Shown here: one piece after another, positions 40,881 to 49,744 of the stretch
Numbering within the stretch: position 1 is the first letter of the stretch
Layout: each line of letters opens with the position of its first letter
Source of the DNA: Paenibacillus borealis
Lineage (GTDB): Bacteria > Bacillota > Bacilli > Paenibacillales > Paenibacillaceae
Length of the DNA stretch: 64,000 nucleotides
NCBI RefSeq assembly: GCF_000758665.1
Contig: NZ_CP009285.1
Span: 5,518,001-5,582,000 of the forward strand
Direction of reading: 5' to 3'
Made by a program: the position numbers and the translations under genes
Notes under the pieces: model-generated
What the model saw: only the letters and a program-made list of their open reading frames with translations
Databases searched by the model: none
What the model was told of the DNA's origin: nothing

Positions 40881-43183
40881 TACGCCATCATCCCTTCACC
40901 CAGCGGAAGCGTCGTTCCCGCTGCATCCACCTTCACTGGCTGACCATAGATCATCACTTCAGTGCTTCCACCATTTATAGCTCTGAAGCTGACCGAATCT
41001 TTGTTCACAATGATACCCAGCAGCACGCCTTCGTACATGACCTGGAAGCTGTAAGAAGTCCATTTCTGCGGCAGCGCCGGGTGGAAGGACAGCTGCGGAC
41101 CATCCGAACGCATGCCGCCGAAGCCGTATACAATGTTCATCCAGGCAGCTGCTATCGAAGTTGTATGCAGTCCTTCTCTGGTATTGCGGTTGTAGTTATC
41201 CAGATCCAGCCGGGTGGCGAACTCGAAGAAATTATAGGCTTCCTCATGTTTGCCGATTTCACTGGCCAGAATGGAATGAATAGACGGCGAAAGCGAAGAC
41301 TCATGAATACATCTGGATTCGTAATATTCGTAATTCGCAAGCTTGGCTTCTCTGGAGAATTGTCCGTTATATAAGAACATGAACATCAGCACATCCGGCT
41401 GCTTGATCATGTCATAGCGGTACAGGCGGTCATACGACCAATTCGAGTAGAGCGGGAATTCGGTCACCGGTATCGAGTGAATATCGATATGCGGCATATC
41501 AAAGAATCCGTCATGTTCCTCATAGATGCCGCTGTCTGTATCGAGCGGAATCTTCATATGCTCGCGTTTGTTATCCCAATCGGCCAATTCTTCATTGCGA
41601 AGCTGCGTTCTGGCAGCAACGGCTGTATATTCTTCCGGCACCTTCACCTTCATCTCGGCAATCGTTTCGAGTGTAAACTCAAACAGCTTCTTGGCCATCA
41701 GATTGATATAGCAGTTATTGTTGACCATCAACTGGAATTCGTCAGGTCCCATGACACCGAAATAGCCATATTCCCCGCTGCGCTGTCCCCACTGGCCGCG
41801 GGTCGCATAGAACCGGCTGATCTGAATCAGCATCTCAGCGCCTTTACTGTAGAGGAATTCCCGGTCGCCCGTATTCTTAACATAATGCCAGATGCCGTAG
41901 GAGACGGCCGTTCCGACATGCAGCTGGAGATTGGAGTGCTGCCACAGATCACAGCTCTCCGTCCCGTCAATGGTGGCAATAGGATAAAAAGCGCCTTCGC
42001 AATCCACATCCTTCCCGCGCTGCATCGCTTCCGGCAATGTCTTGTAACGGAACTCCAGCAGGCTGCGGGCAGCCTTGGGATTGTTGAACATATAGAACGG
42101 CAGGCAATAGGACTCCGTATCCCAGAAGGCCAGACCGCGGTATGCTTCACCCGTCAGCCCTTTAGCACCAATGTTATAGCCGGGGTGGTCGCCATGATAG
42201 GTCTGATACAGCTGGAAAATGCAGAAACGGATCCCCTGCTGATTCTCGGGATCACCTTTAATAACAATATCGCTGGTTGTCCAGATGTTGCTCCAATAAG
42301 AGGCTTGATCAGCGAACACCTCCTGCTCATCCAACTGGCTGGCCGCTGCTGCAAGCTCCATGCCCTCCAACCAGAGACTGTCCCCGGTGCGGGCAGCACT
42401 GCTGTCCGTCGCATTCACGACGAGCTTGGTGAAAGAAGCTGGCGCTCCTTGTGACAGCTCAAGCGAGAACTTCCGTCCGATGAACCGGTCATGCTCCACA
42501 AGCTCAGTATTTAAAGGCTGGGAGGACTGAAGCATAAACCCGGAGAACAGCTTGTTCCCGGTTGTCAGCGTACTTCCCAGAATTGCTGTAACATTCCCTA
42601 CTTCTCCGCTGCGCAGCTGCTTCCACATGCTCTGGCCGCGTTCTTCATGGATCATATTGAAATCAAGCCCAGTGCAGACCTCCGCACTGCCCGAGAAATT
42701 AAGCGGTTCAAAGGTGATCTGCTGCAGGCCCAGATGAGACATGGTCATACTGACCAGCCGCGTGAATCCAATCTTCAACTGTTTGCCGTCCGCCAGGTGC
42801 CAAATGAATTCCCTCCGGTATGTCCCGGTACGGAAATCCAGTCTGCGGGTATAGTGCGATACCTTGCTGTGTGCCAGATCCAGCTGCTCACCATCCACCG
42901 ATATCCGGGTGTACAGCCAGTCCACCGCATTTACCATATAACGCAATGACCGGATAATGCCCTTGTAATGGTTGCCGACATCCATCTGCTCATTTAGTCC
43001 GTTAAAATAGCTGCCGGGCAGAGAATCTCCGCTGTACCCTTCTTCCGCATAACCCCGCACGCCCATATACTCATTGCCCAGTGAAAAAATGGATTCCGAA
43101 GTCCGGTTACGCTCCGGATCAAAGCCGTCTTCAATGATTGCCCATGGATCGACCTTCAGATATTTGTCCGCCACTTTTGCCAT
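40880..43183 (-). CDS. GH65 glycoside phosphorylase, second copy
   Basis: A GH65 enzyme of 767 residues, heading the phosphorylase operon. ATG 43183 has AAGGAG 9 bases upstream. The general acid is Glu482 in VMGPDEFQLMVNNNCYIN. The EF-Q in place of EY-H differs from the neighbour and suggests another acceptor; 1,2-alpha-glucosylglycerol-type enzymes come to mind but this is only a guess. The phosphate loop is CIHESSLSPSIH. The two proteins are too different to be a recent duplication. It runs with the first copy and pgmB to feed glucose-6-phosphate. Confidence 0.9.
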   Translation of the reverse strand: MAKVADKYLKVDPWAIIEDGFDPERNRTSESIFSLGNEYMGVRGYAEEGYSGDSLPGSYFNGLNEQMDVGNHYKGIIRSLRYMVNAVDWLYTRISVDGEQLDLAHSKVSHYTRRLDFRTGTYRREFIWHLADGKQLKIGFTRLVSMTMSHLGLQQITFEPLNFSGSAEVCTGLDFNMIHEERGQSMWKQLRSGEVGNVTAILGSTLTTGNKLFSGFMLQSSQPLNTELVEHDRFIGRKFSLELSQGAPASFTKLVVNATDSSAARTGDSLWLEGMELAAAASQLDEQEVFADQASYWSNIWTTSDIVIKGDPENQQGIRFCIFQLYQTYHGDHPGYNIGAKGLTGEAYRGLAFWDTESYCLPFYMFNNPKAARSLLEFRYKTLPEAMQRGKDVDCEGAFYPIATIDGTESCDLWQHSNLQLHVGTAVSYGIWHYVKNTGDREFLYSKGAEMLIQISRFYATRGQWGQRSGEYGYFGVMGPDEFQLMVNNNCYINLMAKKLFEFTLETIAEMKVKVPEEYTAVAARTQLRNEELADWDNKREHMKIPLDTDSGIYEEHDGFFDMPHIDIHSIPVTEFPLYSNWSYDRLYRYDMIKQPDVLMFMFLYNGQFSREAKLANYEYYESRCIHESSLSPSIHSILASEIGKHEEAYNFFEFATRLDLDNYNRNTREGLHTTSIAAAWMNIVYGFGGMRSDGPQLSFHPALPQKWTSYSFQVMYEGVLLGIIVNKDSVSFRAINGGSTEVMIYGQPVKVDAAGTTLPLGEGMMA

Positions 43184-43389
43184 ATTTGATTTCTCCTTCT
43201 CTAGGGAAATGTTCAGCCCGCCCCGCACTTGTTCACGGGGGTACGGACGCTCAGTTCCAGAGTATCTCTAAGCGCCTTCAGGACCAAGGTCTGCTTATAA
43301 CAGAGTTATGTGCATTTTTACGGAAATGATGCAATCCTGCATTGTGGGGTACGATACTTTAAACCAATCAGTGCTTTGTCCCGTAAAAA

Positions 43390-43436
43390 CAAAAAAAGCC
43401 GCAAGCTCCCAGGATCTATCCAGAATAGGAGACAGC
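43390..43436 (-). terminator. Terminator-like hairpin in the GH65 leader
   Basis: Leftward, an imperfect stem joining GCAGCTGTCTCC with GGGAGCTTGCGGC precedes seven T. It stands about 210 bp before the GH65 start, with no minus-strand gene upstream, so it may be a leader attenuator. Confidence 0.5.
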
Positions 43437-43510
43437 TGCTATAATATCCTGTAATACAGGTTGTTGATCCCTCTTATGGTCCGAAAACATATCATTTCTC
43501 ACACAAATGA

Positions 43511-43526
43511 AGTGAAAATTATCACA
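43511..43526. promoter_or_regulatory. FNR-type box upstream of fnr
   Basis: AGTGA-AAATTA-TCACA matches the FNR box at 9 of 10 positions. It lies 104 bp before the fnr start. The distance to a -10 is not the usual 32-33 bp on either strand, so it may act from a distance, repress, or serve the divergent GH65 operon. The perfect 13-bp dyad CCTGTAATACAGG is at 43448-43460. Confidence 0.65.
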
Positions 43527-43630
43527 ATGTAAAAAATTCGACACTTTTTCGCGAAAATATTTACCCATAAAGAGGAATTTCCATGTATAATTAATTTAAA
43601 ATTTACTGAAAAACTGAGGGAATAAAGGGG

Positions 43631-44359
43631 ATGTCGATTATGATAAAGGAACATTATAATGTTATCGAAGCCCGCGGCAATACAAACTGTTTCTCCGAAC
43701 AGAACTTTAACCGGCTATTGGTCACCATGAAGGAGCGCATGGTACCTGAAGGCTCTCACCTCTTCTGGGAAGGCGACTATTCGGATAAATTGTTTTATAT
43801 CAAACGTGGACGTGTGAAACTAACCAAATCTACTGATGAAGGCAAGGAACTAATCCTGTATATGTATCAGGCCGGTGACATGGTTGGTCAGGCAGACCCG
43901 TTCTTCAGCACGAAGCATAGCTTCACTGCCGAAGTGATTGAAGAAAGTGAAGTCGGCGTTATCGAGCAGAAGGATCTGGAGATTCTGATCTGCCAGCACT
44001 GCGATTTCGCGATTGACTTTATGAAATGGATGGGGATTCATCACCGTCTCACGCAGACGAAATTCCGCGACCTTATGATGTACGGCAAACCGGGTGCACT
44101 CTGCTCTACGCTGATCCGTCTGGGCAACACCTATGGCGAGAAGACCGGCGACAGCATTCTGATCAATAAAAAAATTACGCATACAGATCTGTCCAACATG
44201 ATTGGCGCTACCCGTGAGAGTGTTAACCGCATGCTGAGCGATCTGCGTAAAAAAGACGCTGTAGAGTATGAGAATGGCATGATTGTCATCAAGGATCTGT
44301 CCATGCTCCAGGACATCTGCCACTGCGAATTATGCCCTAATGAAATTTGCCGGATTTAA
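43631..44359 (+). CDS. fnr: FNR-type anaerobic regulator (Crp/Fnr family)
   Basis: A Crp/Fnr protein of 242 residues. Cyclic-nucleotide-type beta-barrel (about 25-140), then a helix-turn-helix (about 185-225, HTDLSNMIGATRESVNRML). At the very end CHCELCPNEIC gives Cys230, 232, 235 and 240. A C-terminal cysteine cluster is the mark of Bacillus-type Fnr, where three cysteines and an aspartate hold an oxygen-labile [4Fe-4S] cluster. It should activate TGTGA-N6-TCACA promoters without oxygen; such boxes precede pflB, adhE, nirB and fnr itself here. ATG 43640 is an alternative start. Confidence 0.93.
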   Translation: MSIMIKEHYNVIEARGNTNCFSEQNFNRLLVTMKERMVPEGSHLFWEGDYSDKLFYIKRGRVKLTKSTDEGKELILYMYQAGDMVGQADPFFSTKHSFTAEVIEESEVGVIEQKDLEILICQHCDFAIDFMKWMGIHHRLTQTKFRDLMMYGKPGALCSTLIRLGNTYGEKTGDSILINKKITHTDLSNMIGATRESVNRMLSDLRKKDAVEYENGMIVIKDLSMLQDICHCELCPNEICRI

Positions 44360-44429
44360 TTCCTAATAATAATACCCTCTATTCACCTCAATGAAACATA
44401 TATGACCCAAGAATTTAATAGAGTGGTCG

Positions 44430-44455
44430 AGGCGCCTTGTCCGGCGTCTTTTTTT
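44430..44455 (+). terminator. fnr terminator
   Basis: AGGCGCC pairs with GGCGTCT (one G-T) around six bases and runs into seven T. Confidence 0.85.
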
Positions 44456-44491
44456 CATGTCTTTGGGCGAATATCCGCGCTGCCAGCTGTT

Positions 44492-44974
44492 CTATAATGT
44501 CTTCAATTCCCATTCATCATAATATTCCGGCGTAAAAGTCAGCCCCACACCACTGAGCCACTTCGCTGCCAGTACTGCTGCCGGCGAAGCCGAATCCAGC
44601 GTGATCCCTGCCAGTTCCACCCATTCCATCCCGCTCGAATCCTGTTCTTCAAAATCTGCAATACCTGCAGGCGCCTGCTCCCCGGCCAATTCAACCTGGT
44701 ACAGGGCTGCCAGATGATGCATATGCGTAAAGTTATCCTCCTGATAACGGACAAAGAAATCGAATATGCCCAGATTCCGTTCTACCTTAACTGCAAATCC
44801 GGTCTCTTCCATAAATTCTCTGACCAGACCGTCAAGCAGTGATTCGTTTGCTTCAAGTCTCCCGCCAGGCAGATCGTATCTGCCGGTATACGGGCCTCTT
44901 CCTTTATGAATCACCAGCAGCTTGCCGTCCCGCTGACAGATTCCATATACGCCAAAATGGTTAAAGCTCTCCAT
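44492..44974 (-). CDS. Nudix hydrolase
   Basis: A Nudix enzyme of 160 residues that hydrolyses a nucleoside diphosphate linked to another group. The Nudix box runs from GGRLEANESL to REFMEETGF at about 37-59, with all the metal-binding glutamates. Start ATG 44974 has AAGGAG 8 bases upstream, whereas the GTG three codons earlier overlaps that site. It converges on fnr and stands alone. The substrate cannot be inferred. Confidence 0.88.
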   Translation of the reverse strand: MESFNHFGVYGICQRDGKLLVIHKGRGPYTGRYDLPGGRLEANESLLDGLVREFMEETGFAVKVERNLGIFDFFVRYQEDNFTHMHHLAALYQVELAGEQAPAGIADFEEQDSSGMEWVELAGITLDSASPAAVLAAKWLSGVGLTFTPEYYDEWELKTL

Positions 44975-45037
44975 TACAGCCACTCCTTGGTTCGAGTCCA
45001 GAACAGCTTAACACAGAATGGCTGCTCCTTTCAGTGA

Positions 45038-45074
45038 CAAAAAAGCCCCGCAGCAATTTAATCTGCGGAGCCTT
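45038..45074 (-). terminator. Terminator of the nirBDC operon
   Basis: GGCTCCGCAG and CTGCGGGGCT pair around nine bases and run leftward into TTTTTT. Confidence 0.9.
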
Positions 45075-45079
45075 CTGGA

Positions 45080-45898
45080 TTAACTTATTTTCTTTGTCTT
45101 CTGGGGAGCAGGTTCTCTCCGCGGAGTACGCACAGGTGAGATCAGCCAGTACGCCATCCCGACGAATACACCGCCGCCGATCATATTGCCGAGCGTAACC
45201 GGAATCATATTATGCAGCCAGCCGGCGATGCTCACAGTTTCCGGATGGTTCGGCAGCAGCACCGCTACGCTGAGTAAGGTCATGTTCGCCACACTGTGCT
45301 CATAGCCGCTTGCAATAAAGGCGAACAGGCACCACCAGATCAGCACCAGCTTGGCAGCTTCACTCTTGGCACGGGAGGACATCCACAATGCCAGACAGAC
45401 TAGCCAGTTACACAGGATGCCGCGGAAGAACAGCTCCGAGAACGGCAGGCTCATCTTCTTGGCAGCTGCAGTGAAGATCAGATGATCCACAGGAGCTGCC
45501 TTGAAGAGTCCCGTACCCTGGATCAGTAGAGCCAGAACCACTGCCCCGGCTACATTGCCGAAGAATACGAGCACCCAGTTCTTCACGGTATCCCAGATTG
45601 TCGTTCTGCCGGCAAGCGTGCTTACCGTGAAGAACATATTGTTCCCTGTAAACAGCTCCGAGCCCGCGAACACCACCAGGGTCAGGGCAATGCCGAAGGA
45701 GGCTCCCATAATCAGCGGCTGAAACGGGGACTTAATCGCAGTCAGCGGTGCACCGAGCGAGAAGATCAGAATAATGCCGATCCCTACATATGCTCCGGCA
45801 AGCAGTGCCGCCAAGAAATATTTGGGCAAACTCTCATTCATCTTGTCACGTTTGCCAGCGGCTGTCTCAACGATATTCTCTACGCTCTGCGTAAACAT
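45080..45898 (-). CDS. nirC: Formate/nitrite transporter (FNT family, NirC-like)
   Basis: A channel of the FocA/NirC family, 272 residues, six hydrophobic helices. Family landmarks: KYFLAALLAGAYVGIGIILI near the start, SELFTGNNMFF in helix 3 and GNMIGGGVFVGMAYW at the end. It is the third gene of nirB-nirD-nirC, 24 bp after nirD, so nitrite is the likeliest substrate; formate from PflB cannot be excluded, since FNT subfamilies are hard to tell apart. It ends at a strong hairpin terminator. Confidence 0.88.
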   Translation of the reverse strand: MFTQSVENIVETAAGKRDKMNESLPKYFLAALLAGAYVGIGIILIFSLGAPLTAIKSPFQPLIMGASFGIALTLVVFAGSELFTGNNMFFTVSTLAGRTTIWDTVKNWVLVFFGNVAGAVVLALLIQGTGLFKAAPVDHLIFTAAAKKMSLPFSELFFRGILCNWLVCLALWMSSRAKSEAAKLVLIWWCLFAFIASGYEHSVANMTLLSVAVLLPNHPETVSIAGWLHNMIPVTLGNMIGGGVFVGMAYWLISPVRTPRREPAPQKTKKIS

Positions 45899-45922
45899 AT
45901 CTACACCTGCTCTTCCTTTAAT

Positions 45923-46264
45923 TTATAGCCTTGCAACTGCCTCAGGCAGACTGACCTTGACCACTCCGCCATCCACTGTAACCGGATGGACTGTAGCCTG
46001 ACCGCGGTCCGGAGCCTGAACCTCTCCGGTCCGCAGATCGATTTTCCAGTCATGCAGCGGGTCATACAGATAATAGCCGGAGACAATCCCCTCAGCGAGC
46101 GGACCGCCCTTCGGGTGTGGACTGTGGTTCTCCACAGCATAGAAAGCGCCGTCCGATGTGCGGAATATGGCTAACTCCACCTCTCCTGCGTTTACTACCC
46201 GGCCAATCTGCAGCATGAAATCATCTGCGGCTCCTACTGCATACTCTCGACTACTGAGTTCCAT
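45923..46264 (-). CDS. nirD: Assimilatory-type nitrite reductase, small subunit (NirD)
   Basis: A Rieske-like small subunit of 113 residues that accompanies NirB. Start ATG 46264 follows GGGGAG; an open frame extends further into nirB but has no start signal. The fold is seen in FRTSDGAFYAVENHSPHPKG and the downstream YLYDPLHDW. The cysteines of true Rieske proteins are missing at both ligand pairs, as in many NirD proteins, so it should not carry a [2Fe-2S] cluster. It starts 25 bp after nirB. Confidence 0.9.
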   Translation of the reverse strand: MELSSREYAVGAADDFMLQIGRVVNAGEVELAIFRTSDGAFYAVENHSPHPKGGPLAEGIVSGYYLYDPLHDWKIDLRTGEVQAPDRGQATVHPVTVDGGVVKVSLPEAVARL

Positions 46265-46289
46265 AATTTTCTCTCCCCTTCCCTTCAGG

Positions 46290-48716
46290 CTAGACCCGTG
46301 TCTGTTCGAACAGTGCTGTGCGGGTGCTGTTGTCATCCAGCATCTTTTTCCATGGATCGCTGACCTGTGCCAGGGCGAAATCAATCCGTGCGGCGAGTTC
46401 CTTCCGGTTGTCATCGCTGCCCAGAATCACACTCTGGATATGCTCAAGGCCCATCCGCTCTACCCATTCTGAAGTTCTTTCCAGGTAATTGCCGGTTTCC
46501 CGGTAATATTGCATCACGGCAGAACAGACCTCAACGAGCTCTTCATCGGTCCTTACCTTACAGAAGGCATCCGCAATCCGCGGCTTGATTCCGCCGTTAC
46601 CGCCGATGAATACTTCCCAGCCGCCGTCATTGCCGACAATACCGATATCCTTCGTGCAGGATTCTGCGCAGTTGCGCGGACAGCCGTTGACCGCCATTTT
46701 GAATTTGGCCGGCATATCCAGCCGCTCGTATTTGCGTTCAAGCTGAGCGCCCATCTCCATGGAATCCTGTGTACCGAAACGGCAGAACTGTGAACCGACA
46801 CAGGTCTTGACGGTACGCAGGGATTTCGCATACGCATAGCCGGAAGGCATATCCAGCTCCTCCCACACCTTCGGCACATCTTCTTTTTTGACACCGATCA
46901 GGTCCAGACGTTGTCCTCCGGTCACTTTCACGACCTTCACATCATACTTCAGGGAAACGTCGGCGATACGCTTCAAATCTTCAGGAGTGGTAACTCCGCC
47001 ATACATGCGGGGAACAACCGTATATGTCCCGTCCTTCTGGATATTGGCGCTCATCCGTTCATTGACAAACCGTGATTCCTTCTCATCCTCATGGGTCTCA
47101 GGGTAAATTATGCCCAGATAATAGTTCACTGCAGGACGGCATTTGGAACAGCCTTCCGGCTGCTTCCAGTCCAGCACATGCATCACTTCTTTGGTCGTTC
47201 TGAGGCCCTTCGCCGTAATTTCGGCTACAATCTCGTCCCGGCTGAGCGGGGTGCAGCTGCAGATCCCTTGTTTGGCACTTTGCTGGAAGCTGTCCCCTAG
47301 AACGAACTGCAGAATCTGCTCGACGACAGGCTTACAGCCGCCGCAGGAACGGGTCGCTCCGGTGCAGGCCTTGATCTCATCCACTGTAGTGAAGCCATTC
47401 TCTGTAACGGCATCGACAATCGCCTTTTTGGTAACCCCGTTGCAGCCGCAGACGATTTCTTCATCGGCCATTGCTTCGACAGACAGTCCCTTCTTGGCCC
47501 CGCCTCCGCCGCAGCAGCCTGTGCCCATAACCTCACCATAAATCTCATCGGTCATTTCCGTCGCCTGCTTCACCAGCTTCTGCAGGCTCGCCGATTCTGT
47601 TACATCACCGAACAGAACTGCACCGACAATAATGTTATTTTTGAGCAGAATTTTCTTATAGGTTCTCTTCCATTCATCCTTAGCTGAAATGACAGTATGC
47701 TCCGCTGTTTCGGTGAATTCTCCGGCCGAGAATACATCTACACCGGAAATCTTAAGCTTCGTCGCAACAACCGAACCTTCATAGCCCGGAGTCGGCACCC
47801 CCGACAAATGTTTGGCCAGCACCATCCCCTGCTCGAAGAGCGGCGCTACCAGACCATAGCAGGTCCCCCGGTGCTCCGTACATTCACCAACGGAATATAC
47901 GTCAGCCATGGAGGTTTGCAGATAGTCATTGACTACTATCCCGCGGTTAACGGTAATGCCGCTATCCTTGGCAAGCTGAACATTGGGCTTAATGCCGACC
48001 GCCATCACTACAAATTCTGCCGGCAGTTCACTTCCGTCACTGAAGCGCAGACCGGTAACCCGCTCTTCTCCAGTCAATTCGGCCGTCTGTTTGCCCATGG
48101 CGAACTTCACACCTTGACGCGCAAGCTCCGCCTGCAGCATAGAAGATGCCGTACGGTCCAGCTGCCGCTCCATCAGATCCTCCAGCAGATGAACAACGGT
48201 GACGTCCATCCCCAGATTCACGAGGCCCTTAGCCGCTTCGAGACCAAGCAGGCCTCCGCCGATCACAGCTGCCGTGCGGTACTGCTTCGCCGCTGCCAGC
48301 ATGGCATCGCAATCCGCGATATCACGGAAGCCGACAACCCCTTCCTTCGTACTGCCCGGTACAGGTAATATGAAGGAGTTTGAGCCTGTAGCAATAATAG
48401 CTTTATCATAGTGAACCGACAGCCCGGTATCCGTAACCACCTGTCTGTTATTCTCATCGATCCGGATGACAGTTGTGCCTGTATGCAGTGTAATATGGTT
48501 ATCTTCATACCACTGATGGTCATTCAGAATAATATCTTCAATGGTTTTGCTGCCTTCGAGGACATAGGACAGCATAATCCGGTTGTAGTTGGGATGCGGC
48601 TCACTGCCGAAGACTGTAATATCATAAGCGCCGCCCAGTTTTAGAATCTGCTCAATCGTGCCTACACCCGCCATGCCATTGCCAATCAGCACTAACTTTT
48701 CTCTTTCCGCTGTCAC
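46290..48716 (-). CDS. nirB: NADH-dependent nitrite reductase, large subunit (NirB)
   Basis: A multi-domain reductase of 808 residues that takes nitrite to ammonia with six electrons from NADH. An FAD/NAD fold is at 1-310 (LVLIGNGMAGVGTIEQIL). A BFD-like [2Fe-2S] domain follows (CGCNGVTKKAI...CGGCKPV), then a second cysteine-bearing BFD-like segment. The sirohaem/[4Fe-4S] domain has TCVGSQFCRFGTQDS and NGCPRNCAESCTKD. The start is GTG 48716 with GGAGGG 8 bases upstream. The promoter has two FNR-type boxes and the operon includes the FNT channel, so it probably works in nitrite ammonification and detoxification without oxygen. Confidence 0.96.
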   Translation of the reverse strand: MTAEREKLVLIGNGMAGVGTIEQILKLGGAYDITVFGSEPHPNYNRIMLSYVLEGSKTIEDIILNDHQWYEDNHITLHTGTTVIRIDENNRQVVTDTGLSVHYDKAIIATGSNSFILPVPGSTKEGVVGFRDIADCDAMLAAAKQYRTAAVIGGGLLGLEAAKGLVNLGMDVTVVHLLEDLMERQLDRTASSMLQAELARQGVKFAMGKQTAELTGEERVTGLRFSDGSELPAEFVVMAVGIKPNVQLAKDSGITVNRGIVVNDYLQTSMADVYSVGECTEHRGTCYGLVAPLFEQGMVLAKHLSGVPTPGYEGSVVATKLKISGVDVFSAGEFTETAEHTVISAKDEWKRTYKKILLKNNIIVGAVLFGDVTESASLQKLVKQATEMTDEIYGEVMGTGCCGGGGAKKGLSVEAMADEEIVCGCNGVTKKAIVDAVTENGFTTVDEIKACTGATRSCGGCKPVVEQILQFVLGDSFQQSAKQGICSCTPLSRDEIVAEITAKGLRTTKEVMHVLDWKQPEGCSKCRPAVNYYLGIIYPETHEDEKESRFVNERMSANIQKDGTYTVVPRMYGGVTTPEDLKRIADVSLKYDVKVVKVTGGQRLDLIGVKKEDVPKVWEELDMPSGYAYAKSLRTVKTCVGSQFCRFGTQDSMEMGAQLERKYERLDMPAKFKMAVNGCPRNCAESCTKDIGIVGNDGGWEVFIGGNGGIKPRIADAFCKVRTDEELVEVCSAVMQYYRETGNYLERTSEWVERMGLEHIQSVILGSDDNRKELAARIDFALAQVSDPWKKMLDDNSTRTALFEQTRV

Positions 48717-48771
48717 TGGTGGGACCCTCCTTCATAAGTCTGTTATCTTCACAAACTTGCTTGATAGAGAA

Positions 48772-48836
48772 ATTATACTGTCCGAAATTCCCCGCCAATG
48801 GTGATTCCAGTCACACTAAATGTGAAAGGTTTCACA
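48772..48836 (-). promoter_or_regulatory. nirB promoter with tandem FNR boxes
   Basis: Leftward -10 TATAAT (48777-48772). The proximal box GGTGA-TTCCAG-TCACA (48800-48815) is centred 33 bp from it. The distal box TGTGA-AAGGTT-TCACA (48821-48836) matches the consensus perfectly. Centres are 21 bp apart, exactly as at pflB. Confidence 0.85.
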
Positions 48837-48851
48837 TAAAGTAGCAGACGC

Positions 48852-48889
48852 AAAAAAGGACCTCCATGCTCACGGCACAGAAATCCTTG
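48852..48889 (-). terminator. Terminator of the lipoprotein gene at 48921
   Basis: AAGGA and TCCTT arms extended by weaker G-T pairs, then TTTTTT leftward. Confidence 0.6.
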
Positions 48890-48920
48890 AATCCGGCTAA
48901 CCGGGTTAGGGTATTCATAG

Positions 48921-49616
48921 TTACTTCAGAACCAATGATATTTCCAGCTTGTCCTGCGGTCTGAGCTTCATATCCACTCCATTGCCCAGCAGACCCTTGT
49001 CGTTAACCTTCAGCTTCCATTCTTCACTGCTGAGCGGTGTATAATCCATTACGGCAAGAACTGTTTTGTTATCTTCAGCAAGCTTAATCATCCCGCTGTT
49101 CTTCATAAGCCCCCTTACTGACATATCTTCCGTATAAGACAGCACATGCGAATGTGTCAGCTCAGGCTGCTCGCTTCCGCCGTTCACCGTGAGGAGCACC
49201 GGCTGAAATACAGCCCCGGCTGCGGCCGGCTTTGCCGCAAAGATGATAGCCGCCCCGGTCTCAATTTTACTGTTCCAGTCTGTAAGCTTCTTGCCGTTCA
49301 CCTGTACTTCCCACACCATATCCTGACTAAGCGCAACCTTATTAACCTCAAGAATACTATAGCCGTCTGCTGCAAAAGTAACGATGCCGCTCTTTCTCAG
49401 CAGCTCTATGATGGAATTACCTTCAGTATAGGCTTCACTAAGCAGTCTGCCGGAGGTTCCGGCCATTTCACGTTCACCCACGAGGATTGACAATGATAAT
49501 CCTGTGCTTCCGGCACTGCCGCCGTTGTCTCCCGGCCCCAGAACCGAGCTGCAGCCGCTGGCTGAGATTATAACAACAAAGCTCAGCAGCAAGCGCCACA
49601 TCCATTTCGCGGACAT
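48921..49616 (-). CDS. Lipoprotein with two DUF4430-like repeats
   Basis: A predicted lipoprotein of 231 residues with lipobox SASGC (Cys22). After it come two similar halves (about 35-130 and 133-231), each with a beta-rich pattern: a leader strand, a helix (SIIELLRKSGIVTF; SVRGLMKNSGMIKL), then W-x-V/L-x-V-N (MVWEVQVNGK; EWKLKVNDK). This resembles the DUF4430 fold known from cobalamin-binding intrinsic-factor C-termini, so a ligand-binding role outside the membrane is possible. No neighbour supports a pathway. The ribosome site is weak. Confidence 0.6.
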   Translation of the reverse strand: MSAKWMWRLLLSFVVIISASGCSSVLGPGDNGGSAGSTGLSLSILVGEREMAGTSGRLLSEAYTEGNSIIELLRKSGIVTFAADGYSILEVNKVALSQDMVWEVQVNGKKLTDWNSKIETGAAIIFAAKPAAAGAVFQPVLLTVNGGSEQPELTHSHVLSYTEDMSVRGLMKNSGMIKLAEDNKTVLAVMDYTPLSSEEWKLKVNDKGLLGNGVDMKLRPQDKLEISLVLK

Positions 49617-49703
49617 TCCAAGGCACCGCCTTCTTATGTATTATCCCTGACTCTTTAAGGATAACGCATAGAGGACTTGTTCTCAAATTATTTCTGTTAT
49701 ACG

Positions 49704-49729
49704 CAAAAAAGTCCCCGGAAGGACTTTTC
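49704..49729 (-). terminator. Terminator downstream of ric
   Basis: Perfect arms AAAAGTCC and GGACTTTT around six bases with TTTTTT leftward. Confidence 0.85.
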
Positions 49730-49744
49730 AGAAAGCCGCGCATC

